The notes under the pieces are model-generated. The model did not search any database and was not told where the DNA came from. It worked only from the letters and a program-made list of their open reading frames with translations. 30,559 bases of DNA from an uncultured Oribacterium sp. (GTDB taxonomy: Bacteria > Bacillota > Clostridia > Lachnospirales > Lachnospiraceae): NCBI GenBank assembly GCA_937927445.1, contig CALAOB010000097.1, positions 1 to 30,559 of the forward strand, read 5' to 3'. Shown in pieces: positions 24,117-30,559 of this stretch (the stretch's first letter is position 1; every line of letters starts with the position of its first letter). The translations under genes were made by a program, and so were the position numbers.

Positions 24117-25249
24117 TGATAGGTTTTAATGTGCCACCTTATGTTGGAACAGAGTTTGAATATATTCGCAAAGCCGTAGAGAATAGAAAAATCTGTGGTG
24201 ATGGTGAATTTACTAAAAAATGTAATTCATGGATTGAAGAACGCTTTCACGCACAGAAGGCGCTTTTGACGACCAGTGGAACAACGGCTTTGGATATGGC
24301 TATGATTTTATGCGATCTCAAGCCAGGAGATGAGGTGATTTTACCAAGCTATACATTTTCCAGTACTGCAACTGCAGCGGTACTCGTTGGTGCAAAACTG
24401 GTATTTGTTGATATTCGACCAGACACAATGAATATTGATGAAACAAAGATAGAAGCTGCAATTACGCGGAAAACGCGCGTGATTATTGCTGTTCACTATG
24501 CCGGTGTTGCATGTGAGATGGATACTATCATGGATATCGCTCGACGTCATAACTTAAAAGTTGTTGAGGATGCGGCACAAGGTGTAATGAGCACATATAA
24601 GGGCAGAGCGTTAGGAACCATTGGTGACTTTGGTTGCTACTCATTCCATGAAACTAAAAACTATTCAATGGGAGAAGGTGGAGCGCTTGTTATTAATAAT
24701 TCAGCGTACAACGAGCGTGCTGAAATTTTACGTGAAAAGGGTACGAATAGAGCTAAGTTTTTCCGTGGTCAAGTAGATAAGTATACATGGGTTGATTTTG
24801 GCGATAGCTATCTTCCTAGTGAACTAAATGCTGCATATCTTTGGGCTCAATTGGAACAAGCTGACATGATAAACGAGAACCGTTTACAGACGTGGAAAAA
24901 ATATTATGAATCGTTGTTACCATTACAAACAAATGGATTAATTGATTTGCCAATAATACCAGATGGCTGTGTTCACAATGCGCATATGTTTTATTTGAAA
25001 TGTAAGGATCTTTCAGAGCGTACAGCGTTTATTAAATTTATGAAAGAACATGACGTACAAACAGTGTTTCATTATGTTCCATTACATTCAGCACCAGCAG
25101 GAAACAAGTTTGGGCGCTTCCATGGGGAAGATGTTTATACAACAAAAGAAAGTGAACGTTTAGTGCGCATGCCGCTATATTATGGTTTGACGGAAGAAGA
25201 TCAAAATATTGTTATTCAGAGTATTTGGAGCTTTTTTGAAAATAAATGA
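24116..25249 (+). CDS. wecE: dTDP-4-amino-4,6-dideoxygalactose transaminase (WecE/RffA-like)
   Basis: I choose the ATG at 24116, which overlaps the upstream stop as TAATG and follows AAGGAAAGAGG; a TTG at 24074 is unlikely. The 377-residue protein matches the enterobacterial WecE/RffA layout closely: FNVPPYVGTEFEYI at the start, CGDGEFTKKC, GDEVILPSYTFSSTA (71-85), VHYAGVACEMDTIM (126-139), EDAAQGVMSTYKGRALGTIG (151-170), FHETKNYSMGEGGA with the PLP lysine K181, and REKGTNRAKFFRGQVDKYTW. The family transfers an amino group from glutamate to dTDP-4-keto-6-deoxyglucose, giving dTDP-4-amino-4,6-dideoxygalactose. The dTDP-sugar synthesis genes (rmlA, rmlB) are not in this window. Function is a strong prediction because whole motifs, not only the lysine, are shared. 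Confidence 0.9.
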   Translation: MIGFNVPPYVGTEFEYIRKAVENRKICGDGEFTKKCNSWIEERFHAQKALLTTSGTTALDMAMILCDLKPGDEVILPSYTFSSTATAAVLVGAKLVFVDIRPDTMNIDETKIEAAITRKTRVIIAVHYAGVACEMDTIMDIARRHNLKVVEDAAQGVMSTYKGRALGTIGDFGCYSFHETKNYSMGEGGALVINNSAYNERAEILREKGTNRAKFFRGQVDKYTWVDFGDSYLPSELNAAYLWAQLEQADMINENRLQTWKKYYESLLPLQTNGLIDLPIIPDGCVHNAHMFYLKCKDLSERTAFIKFMKEHDVQTVFHYVPLHSAPAGNKFGRFHGEDVYTTKESERLVRMPLYYGLTEEDQNIVIQSIWSFFENK

Positions 25250-25257
25250 GGGAGTTT

Positions 25258-26199
25258 ATGAAAATATCAGTTGTTGTCCCGGTGTATGGCTGTCCAGCAG
25301 CGGTGAAGCCGTTGGCAGAGCGAGTAAGTGAAACTGTAAAAAAAATAACAGATGATTATGAACTCATTCTCGTAAACGATGCATGTCCTAAAAATTCATG
25401 GAAAGAAATATGTGAAGTATGTGCAGTAAATCCACATGTGATTGGAATTGAATTGGCAAGAAATTTTGGTCAAATTAGAGCTATTACGGCAGGGTTGGAT
25501 TACTGTTCGGGAGATTGGGTTGTAGTTATGGATTGCGATTTGCAGGATCGTCCTGAAGGTATTTTGAACTTATTTCACAAAGCCCAAGAGGGATATGATG
25601 TAGTCTTTGCAAGGAGAAAAGAACGAAAAGATAGCGAATTGGTTAAATTAATGTCAAAATCATTTTATAAAGTATATGACTATTTTACGGATGGCAATTA
25701 CGATAATAGTATTTGTAATTTCAGTATATCAAAGCGTCAAGTTATCAACCAGTATTGTAAAATGCGTGAACAGAATAGAGCATATACCTTATTCTTAAAG
25801 TGGCTTGGATATAATCAAACAGCAATTGATATTGAGGCTGATGAACGATATGAAGGGAAATCATCATACAGTTTTCGAAAGAAGATAAATATGGCAACTC
25901 AATTTATCACAGCGCAGTCTAATAAACCTTTACTATTTTCAGTCCGTATTGGCACGTTGTGCGCACTTGGATCATTTGCTTTTATGATTTATCAAATTGT
26001 GAAATATTTCTTCAATCAGCAAGTTCCAACAGGTTGGACAAGTTTGATTGTTTCCATCTACTTTATGGGAGGAATGATTTTAATAGCCTTGGGAATCATA
26101 GGAATTTATATAGGGTATATTTTTAATGAAGTTAAGGCACGTCCACTGTATACAGTGAGAACAGTATTGAATGATACTAAAAAAAAGGAGGAAGTATGA
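25258..26199 (+). CDS. GT2 polyprenyl-phosphate glycosyltransferase (ArnC/CsbB/DPM1-like)
   Basis: The ATG at 25258 is preferred over 25246 because GAGGGAG lies correctly before it. The 313-residue protein has KISVVVPVYGCP, LARNFGQIRAITAGLDYCSGD (66-86), the DxD motif VMDCDLQDRPE (90-100) and the YEGKSSYSFRKKI segment (198-210). It has two C-terminal membrane helices (about 230-250 and 262-288). This is the architecture of enzymes that put one sugar on undecaprenyl phosphate at the inner face (ArnC, GtrB, CsbB). Between the WecE-like aminotransferase, YfhO and SMR genes, it probably loads the amino sugar onto the carrier. It overlaps the SDR gene by 4 bp (ATGA). Confidence 0.9.
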   Translation: MKISVVVPVYGCPAAVKPLAERVSETVKKITDDYELILVNDACPKNSWKEICEVCAVNPHVIGIELARNFGQIRAITAGLDYCSGDWVVVMDCDLQDRPEGILNLFHKAQEGYDVVFARRKERKDSELVKLMSKSFYKVYDYFTDGNYDNSICNFSISKRQVINQYCKMREQNRAYTLFLKWLGYNQTAIDIEADERYEGKSSYSFRKKINMATQFITAQSNKPLLFSVRIGTLCALGSFAFMIYQIVKYFFNQQVPTGWTSLIVSIYFMGGMILIALGIIGIYIGYIFNEVKARPLYTVRTVLNDTKKKEEV

Positions 26200-27197
26200 T
26201 TCTTGTAATAGGCGCTACAGGGTATATTGGCAGATATTTCTGTACAGAAATGGTTCGTCAAGGAGAAGATATTCTTGCATTGGGACGTTCCGCTAAAGTA
26301 CAGCAATTTTTCAAAGAGCAAAATGTTCCATTCCAGTATTTTGATATTAATGATCCAATCTGCTTTGAGAAATTGCCGAAGAATAACATTGAAGCTATTA
26401 TTGACTTGTCAGCATGCTTGGCAGAATTGGAGACACCTGTTGAACGTTTTTTTGAAATTAATACGCTAGGTGTATATCACGTGCTGGACTATGCTGCAAG
26501 TAATAATATCGCTAAAGTTATTGTGACTTCTTCTCACAAAGTCTACAATGATATTTCGCTTCCTGTTATTTCGGAAGCAGATGGAATTTCGTTCAGAGGG
26601 GATCATTCTCCCTATATAATTTCAAAAATCGCAGCTGAAAATTTTGTGACATATTATAATAAGGATTTTGGACTGAAGGGCGTTGTGCTTCGCTTAACTG
26701 GTGTTCATGGTTATGGAGAAATTTTGGGGCACTTAAATGCTGATGGGTCTTATAAAAAGAGCACCTTTGAGGTTTTTTTTGAGAAAGCATTAAAAGGTGA
26801 TACGATTGAAGTTTGGGGCGATCAAAATGTGAAAAGAGATCATATTTATATTAAAGATGTTGTGTCGGCTTTGATTGCGGCTGTTCGTTCGGAAAATGCG
26901 AAAGGGATCTATACGATTGCCAGTGGAATTGGGCATTCTCAGTATGAAGAGGCTTTGGCATTGGCAAAGGTGTTTGGATCTAAAGGCCATATAAGTGAGG
27001 TTATTTTGCGTCCTGAATTACCAGGATTGTCTCATGGGTATGTATATGACATTAGCAAAGCAAAAAAAGATTTAAATTGGGAGCCTCAATTTACGGATAT
27101 GGTTAATATGTATACGGATTACAAGAAGGAATGGGAAAAGAAAACATATCATAACTATCATTATATAATTGAAGAACAGCGACCGGCAACGGTGTAA
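26196..27197 (+). CDS. NAD(P)-dependent epimerase/dehydratase (extended SDR)
   Basis: This 333-residue protein has the cofactor-binding GATGYIG at 6-12 and the catalytic triad region: S112/S113 in VTSSHKVY, and Y140-x3-K144 in SPYIISK. LRLTGVHGYGE and KRDHIYIKDVVSA are typical of sugar-nucleotide epimerase/dehydratases. The exact reaction (4-epimerase, 4,6-dehydratase or ketoreductase) cannot be decided. The C-terminus carries NWEPQF, usual for the family. It overlaps the GT2 stop by 4 bp and precedes a second aminotransferase by 8 bp, so it is translationally coupled and probably makes the keto or epimer substrate for one of the aminotransferases. Confidence 0.87.
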   Translation: MILVIGATGYIGRYFCTEMVRQGEDILALGRSAKVQQFFKEQNVPFQYFDINDPICFEKLPKNNIEAIIDLSACLAELETPVERFFEINTLGVYHVLDYAASNNIAKVIVTSSHKVYNDISLPVISEADGISFRGDHSPYIISKIAAENFVTYYNKDFGLKGVVLRLTGVHGYGEILGHLNADGSYKKSTFEVFFEKALKGDTIEVWGDQNVKRDHIYIKDVVSALIAAVRSENAKGIYTIASGIGHSQYEEALALAKVFGSKGHISEVILRPELPGLSHGYVYDISKAKKDLNWEPQFTDMVNMYTDYKKEWEKKTYHNYHYIIEEQRPATV

Positions 27198-27205
27198 CTT
27201 ATTGC

Positions 27206-28267
27206 ATGGAAATAATGATGAAAGAAAATATTTTTACAAATAATGGTGAAAATAGTATTGTGGTAGGACGTGCAGCGACAGGACTGTATCTTTTACTTGT
27301 TGCAAATAATATTATGGGACAGAGGGTTCTTGTTCCCGCAAATCTATGTTATGCGGCCATATATCCTATTCAATATGCAGGAGGAATTCCGACGTTTTGT
27401 GATGTAGACCGCTATAGTGGGAACGTTACCTATGACACTTTTGTAAATGCTTGTACAGAAGACACTGTGGCTGCAATTGTACCACATATGTATGGAAATC
27501 CTGTTTTAGATTTGGACAAAATAGCATTTTACTGTAAGGCGAAAAATATTCTGCTAGTTGAAGATTGTGCTTCAGCTATGGGAGCGAAATCATCCTATGA
27601 GCTTGGAAAAATTGGTGATTATACCGTTTATAGTACTGGATATTCAAAAACAATAGATCTAGGGATAGGAGGTTTTGTGTGTAGTAACCGTGATTTAAGT
27701 CCACTGCTTTCTTTAGAGAAGAAGCTTCCAGAATATAATGAGCAAGCCGAAGAAGAACTGACTCTATTTTCAAAAATCTATCGCGTGCTACGTAATGAAG
27801 ACCACGGTACATTAATTGGAAAAGAAATCTATGAAAGCATTCCAAAATGTTGTAAGGATGGTTTTTTGTATAGAATTTCAGAAGAAACAAAACAGTGGAT
27901 TTCTAATGGTGTTAAGGATATAGACGAGGTCATATGCAAGAGGTGGCAAAAGTATAACTATTATATTCAAAGACTGAAGCCTATTGAAAATAAAATCTAT
28001 AACTATTCAGAAGGTGCAGTTCCTTGGCGGTTTAATCTGTTACTCGATAAAAGAGAACGTCGAATTGTTATAAGAAATTGTTTAGAAAAACAACTGCCGG
28101 TTAGTGATTGGTATCCAAGTGTGATGCCTTTGTTTGGATATACAGAAGAAACTAACAATTTCCCGGGGATTAAATGGCATGAGCAACATATACTTAATTT
28201 CCCACTTTTATTGGATGACTCTAAAATCGATATGATTTGTCAAACAATACTAGAATCTTTGATTTGA
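27206..28267 (+). CDS. DegT/DnrJ/EryC1-family PLP aminotransferase, divergent
   Basis: This 353-residue protein shows the DegT fold: ATGLYLLL near the start, PANLCYAAIYPIQYAGG (44-60), VDRYSGNVTYD, VPHMYGNP (92-99), LVEDCASAMGA with D120, and STGYSKTIDLGIGG with the PLP lysine at K148. It is shorter than the WecE-like enzyme, lacks that family's long motifs, and has an unusual middle section (165-235). It may aminate another sugar or act in a modified role such as dehydration. The start is uncertain: ATGs at 27206, 27215 and 27218 are all in frame with a weak ribosome binding site. Context is the decoration operon; the substrate is unknown. Confidence 0.8.
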   Translation: MEIMMKENIFTNNGENSIVVGRAATGLYLLLVANNIMGQRVLVPANLCYAAIYPIQYAGGIPTFCDVDRYSGNVTYDTFVNACTEDTVAAIVPHMYGNPVLDLDKIAFYCKAKNILLVEDCASAMGAKSSYELGKIGDYTVYSTGYSKTIDLGIGGFVCSNRDLSPLLSLEKKLPEYNEQAEEELTLFSKIYRVLRNEDHGTLIGKEIYESIPKCCKDGFLYRISEETKQWISNGVKDIDEVICKRWQKYNYYIQRLKPIENKIYNYSEGAVPWRFNLLLDKRERRIVIRNCLEKQLPVSDWYPSVMPLFGYTEETNNFPGIKWHEQHILNFPLLLDDSKIDMICQTILESLI

Positions 28268-28305
28268 TTTTGAAACATTGCTGAACAAAAGAGAGAAAAT
28301 TATAA

Positions 28306-29460
28306 ATGAAAAAGCTGGCTATTATCGGAGCATCATACCTTCAGAATCCGTTGATTCTTAAAGCAAAAGAAATGGGCCTTGAGACGCATGTGTTTGCATG
28401 GGCAGCAGGGGATGTAGGGGAAAAAACAGCAGATTACTTTTACCCTATTAGTATTGTGGAAAAAGACCAGATTCTGGAAAAATGCAAAGAAATCGGCATT
28501 GACGGTATCTGTAGCATTGCGTCCGACTTGGCGGCAATTACAGTGAACTATGTTGCTGCAAAGATGGGACTGACAGGCAACAGCTTAGAATGCACACATA
28601 AATCTACTAATAAACATGCTATGCGGGAGGCGTTTCAAAAGAATGGTGACCCTTCGCCCAAAAGTATTTTAATACATTCAATTGAAAATCTTCAAGGTAT
28701 TAAGATTAATTACCCTGTGATTGTAAAACCTGTAGATCGTTCAGGAAGCCGAGGAATCACTAAGGTGGAAAGTTATGAGGAACTTTCCAACGCGATTCAA
28801 TGTGCAGAAGAACAAGGATTTGAAAAAGATGCCTTGGTGGAGGAGTTTGCTACTGGACAGGAATATAGTGTCGAATGTGTATCGTATCATGGAAAACATC
28901 ATTTCCTTGCTATGACTAAAAAATACACAACTGGAGCGCCAAAGTTTATTGAAACAGGGCATATTGAACCTGCACCTATTTCACATGAAAAACTTGAAGA
29001 AGTTAAGTGCACAGTCTTTCATGCACTTGACACGTTGGGTATTCAAAATAGTGCATCTCATACAGAACTTAAAATTTCGAAAAATGGAAAAATAGCATTT
29101 ATAGAGATTGGCGGCAGAATGGGAGGCGATTGCATCGGTAGCGATTTGGTTGAGTTATCTACAGGTATTGATTTTGTGGCAGCTGTTATTAAGATTGCAC
29201 TAGGGCAGGAACCTGATTTGCAACCTAAACATCCAGGAGAGTGTGCCGCAATTCGCTTTGTATTTTCGCAAGATGATGTGGACGTGCTACAGAAGCTTAA
29301 AAAGAAAAACCCTCAATACTTGTTGAGGGAAGATGTGGAAACTGTACATGATGGTGCGGTGACAGATAGTTCGACTCGATTTGGATATTACCTGATGCAT
29401 GCAAAAACTTGCGCGGAGTTGGAGCCGTATTTGCCAATACAGCAGGAGGATGCTGAATGA
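28306..29460 (+). CDS. ATP-grasp family carboxylate-amine ligase
   Basis: This 384-residue protein has the three-part ATP-grasp layout: an N-terminal Rossmann-like domain (AIIGASYLQNPL), the ATP-binding VIVKPVDRSGSRGI (138-151, K141), LVEEF (178-181), and the Mg-binding HTELKIS plus FIEIGGRMGGD (265-275, with E254 and E267). These enzymes activate a carboxylate as acyl phosphate and join it to an amine or thiol. The neighbourhood of two sugar aminotransferases suggests that it attaches an amino acid or other acid to an amino sugar, or makes a precursor. That is inference. It is 38 bp after the aminotransferase and overlaps the first SMR-type gene by 4 bp (ATGA). Confidence 0.86.
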   Translation: MKKLAIIGASYLQNPLILKAKEMGLETHVFAWAAGDVGEKTADYFYPISIVEKDQILEKCKEIGIDGICSIASDLAAITVNYVAAKMGLTGNSLECTHKSTNKHAMREAFQKNGDPSPKSILIHSIENLQGIKINYPVIVKPVDRSGSRGITKVESYEELSNAIQCAEEQGFEKDALVEEFATGQEYSVECVSYHGKHHFLAMTKKYTTGAPKFIETGHIEPAPISHEKLEEVKCTVFHALDTLGIQNSASHTELKISKNGKIAFIEIGGRMGGDCIGSDLVELSTGIDFVAAVIKIALGQEPDLQPKHPGECAAIRFVFSQDDVDVLQKLKKKNPQYLLREDVETVHDGAVTDSSTRFGYYLMHAKTCAELEPYLPIQQEDAE

Positions 29461-29834
29461 CAAAGTCAAATTTGAAAACTCTTATTGCGTTGCACTGTAT
29501 GCTGATGATTTATTCCATGAGTGGCATTTGTAGTAAATTAGCTGCCAGACAGATATTTCTGAGCGCTAAATTCTGCTTGTATTATGGAATAATAATCTTG
29601 CTACTGGGTTTTTACGCAATCGGGTGGCAACAAATTATTAAACGCATCCCATTGACAACGGCATTCGCTAATAAGGCTGTGACGGTTGTGTGGGGCATTG
29701 TATGGGGGCGGATGTTCTTCCAGGAGTCTATTACACTAGGTAAAATTGTAGGCGCTATTTTGGTCGTAGCTGGAGTTGCTTTGTTTGCGGAGTCAGATGA
29801 GAAAAAAGTAACAGAAGGGGCAAACGATGAATAA
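29457..29834 (+). CDS. Half-size SMR/EamA-type membrane protein (ArnE-like candidate)
   Basis: This 125-residue protein has four hydrophobic segments, with SGICSKLAARQ in the first, as in small multidrug-resistance and ArnE/ArnF-type proteins. The C-terminus is charged and cytoplasmic. It overlaps the ATP-grasp stop by 4 bp and the next SMR-type gene by 8 bp, so the two small proteins are coupled and probably form a heterodimer. In the L-Ara4N pathway, ArnE and ArnF are thought to flip the undecaprenyl-phosphate amino sugar. Here the pair would flip the sugar loaded by the ArnC/CsbB-like GT2. A multidrug pump is the alternative, but context argues against it. Confidence 0.75.
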   Translation: MTKSNLKTLIALHCMLMIYSMSGICSKLAARQIFLSAKFCLYYGIIILLLGFYAIGWQQIIKRIPLTTAFANKAVTVVWGIVWGRMFFQESITLGKIVGAILVVAGVALFAESDEKKVTEGANDE

Positions 29835-30180
29835 AGAAACTTTGCTTTATGCGGGCCTGTTACTATTAGGAGTGTTTATAAGTGCTATTTCGCAGGTAAT
29901 GTTGAAAAAGGCAGCACAGCGTAAGTATAAATCTGTAATTCAAGAATATATGAATCCACTTGTAATTATTGCTTATGCTATGTTTGTGGGTACAACATTT
30001 TTGTCTATATTAGCTTACAGAGGACTACCTCTTTCTATGGGGCCTGTGCTAGAAGCGACCAGTTATATCTATGTCACTATTTTTGGTGTTACCATTTTTG
30101 GGGAGAAGATGAACCGAAAAAAGTGGATAGCATTAGCTTTGATTGTTTGTGGAATCGTCATCTGTACCGTATGGGCTTAA
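29827..30180 (+). CDS. Half-size SMR/EamA-type membrane protein (ArnF-like candidate)
   Basis: This 117-residue protein has four hydrophobic segments. The first contains SAISQVMLKKAAQ, matching the Q-x4-K pattern of EmrE/ArnF proteins, and a Tyr-rich LEATSYIYVTIFGVTIFGEK stretch follows in the third to fourth helices. It is the last gene of the decoration operon and overlaps its partner by 8 bp. It probably forms a heterodimeric lipid-linked sugar flippase with it. Known four-helix members act as dimers, so a two-gene version is expected. No terminator is obvious after it; the AT-rich stretch to 30300 contains a possible new promoter. Confidence 0.77.
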   Translation: MNKETLLYAGLLLLGVFISAISQVMLKKAAQRKYKSVIQEYMNPLVIIAYAMFVGTTFLSILAYRGLPLSMGPVLEATSYIYVTIFGVTIFGEKMNRKKWIALALIVCGIVICTVWA

Positions 30181-30230
30181 AGATAAAGGCACATGAAAAA
30201 AAGAAAAAGGTGAACTACAAGAGATTAAAG

Positions 30231-30236
30231 TATAAT
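30231..30236 (+). promoter_or_regulatory. Possible -10 box (TATAAT) upstream of glf
   Basis: A perfect TATAAT at 30231-30236 lies in the gap after the last SMR-type gene. The -35 region is weak (GTGAAC at 30210-30215 with a 15-bp spacer). Transcripts would have a leader of about 170 nt containing the two GC-rich palindromes. Confidence 0.4.
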
Positions 30237-30313
30237 ATAGATATTATTTAATAGGGTCAATAAAATGGAGACCAGCTATGAAAAGTCAAGCATAGATTAG
30301 CAGAGGGGAAGGA

Positions 30314-30393
30314 GGGGCCAGGCCCCGGGAAGAAAGCATAAACAAATTCTGAAATATTTATAAACCGGCTGGATGGGCCAGGCCCTCGGGAAG
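30314..30393. repeat. Two GC-rich palindromic repeats before glf
   Basis: GGGGCCAGGCCCC (30314-30326) and GGGCCAGGCCC (30375-30385) are palindromes around an A, and each is followed by CGGGAAG, the second after one extra T. They are about 60 bp apart in otherwise AT-rich DNA, directly before the glf ribosome binding site (AAAGGAGAG). They could be operators, small RNA hairpins or fragments of a dispersed repeat. Confidence 0.6.
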
Positions 30394-30415
30394 TATTTAA
30401 AAGGAGAGTGTAGAT

Positions 30416-30559
30416 ATGGCAAAATATGATTATCTGGTAGTGGGTGCCGGTCTGTACGGCGCGGTGTTTGCGCATGAGGCGCGGAAGGCGGGGAAGTCGG
30501 TGATGGTGATCGATCGGCGTCCGAACATCGCCGGCAATGTCTATACGGAGGACGTGGAG
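30416..30559 (+). CDS. glf: UDP-galactopyranose mutase, 3'-truncated by window end
   Basis: Only the first 48 residues are in the window. They match the start of UDP-galactopyranose mutase: YDYLVVGAGLYGAVFAHEA (4-22, with the FAD-binding GxGxxG at 10-15), KSVMVIDRRPNIAGNVYTE. This enzyme converts UDP-galactopyranose to UDP-galactofuranose, using reduced FAD. It supplies the donor for the two GlfT2-like transferases encoded upstream. AAAGGAGAG at about 30400-30408 fixes the start. The gene is clearly GC-richer than the preceding cassette, so it belongs to the older flanking part of the locus. Confidence 0.9.
   Translation, partial: MAKYDYLVVGAGLYGAVFAHEARKAGKSVMVIDRRPNIAGNVYTEDVE

Larger units (their letters stand above)
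19656..30300. other. AT-rich gene cassette, probably acquired by recombination
   Basis: From about 19656 the sequence becomes clearly AT-rich with A/T-ending codons, and this persists to about 30300, after which glf is GC-rich again. The left edge falls inside the chimeric remnant and the right edge in the noncoding DNA before glf. No integrase, transposase or obvious flanking direct repeat is visible. This is the pattern expected when central serotype-specific genes are exchanged by homologous recombination between conserved flanking genes. Confidence 0.65.

Noticed and set aside
29457..30180. Multidrug-resistance efflux pair (EmrE-type)
   Set aside because: The fold allows it, but coupling to sugar aminotransferases, an ArnC/CsbB-like GT2 and YfhO makes a lipid-linked sugar flippase more likely. 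It is kept as the alternative only.

Overview
The window looks like part of a cell-surface polysaccharide (capsule or secondary wall polymer) locus from a Gram-positive anaerobe of the Bacillota, most likely a Lachnospiraceae-type Clostridia. The reasons are the LytR-CpsA-Psr protein, the TagGH-like ABC exporter, the secreted protein made of choline/glucan-binding-type wall repeats, the YfhO-family membrane protein and the AGGAG-type ribosome binding sites. The genus cannot be fixed from the sequence. All convincing genes lie on the + strand. There is no tRNA, rRNA, CRISPR array or intact insertion sequence that I can see.

Layout. (1) 1-1480: a GC-rich two-domain GT2 glycosyltransferase, cut by the window edge and closed by a strong terminator. 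(2) 1481-3468: an accessory stretch with hairpins, two identical 13-bp palindromes, an HTH-MntA/HepT toxin-antitoxin pair and a 248-bp near-palindrome. (3) 3469-10331: a very GC-rich first assembly block with a polyprenyl-phosphate sugar-1-phosphate transferase, an LCP ligase with a long repetitive tail, an O-antigen-ligase/Wzy-like polymerase and a secreted metallo-beta-lactamase-fold protein. (4) 10332-13034: a wall-binding repeat protein behind two good promoters, then a small lipoprotein. (5) 13103-19554: a second assembly block with two GT2 enzymes, a GlfT2-like galactofuranosyltransferase, a second initiating sugar-phosphate transferase and an ABC exporter. (6) 19587-19823: a chimeric remnant where the composition drops sharply to AT-rich. 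(7) 19907-30180: an AT-rich cassette with a second GlfT2-like enzyme and a tightly packed operon of YfhO-like protein, WecE/RffA-like aminotransferase, ArnC/CsbB-like GT2, SDR, second DegT-like aminotransferase, ATP-grasp ligase and two half-size SMR-type membrane proteins. (8) 30416 to the end: a GC-rich start of UDP-galactopyranose mutase (glf).

How they work together (inference). Glf would supply UDP-galactofuranose to the two GlfT2-like polymerases. The two sugar-phosphate transferases would start chains on undecaprenyl phosphate. The ABC exporter and/or the Wzy-like enzyme would export or polymerise, and the LCP protein would anchor the polymer to peptidoglycan. The AT-rich operon reads as a self-contained decoration system: WecE-type synthesis of a 4-amino-4,6-dideoxy sugar, possible further tailoring by the SDR, second aminotransferase and ATP-grasp enzyme, loading on a lipid carrier by the ArnC/CsbB-like GT2, flipping by the SMR pair, and outside transfer by the YfhO-like GT-C protein. 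This combination, swapped in as a cassette beside galactofuranose machinery, is the most interesting feature here.
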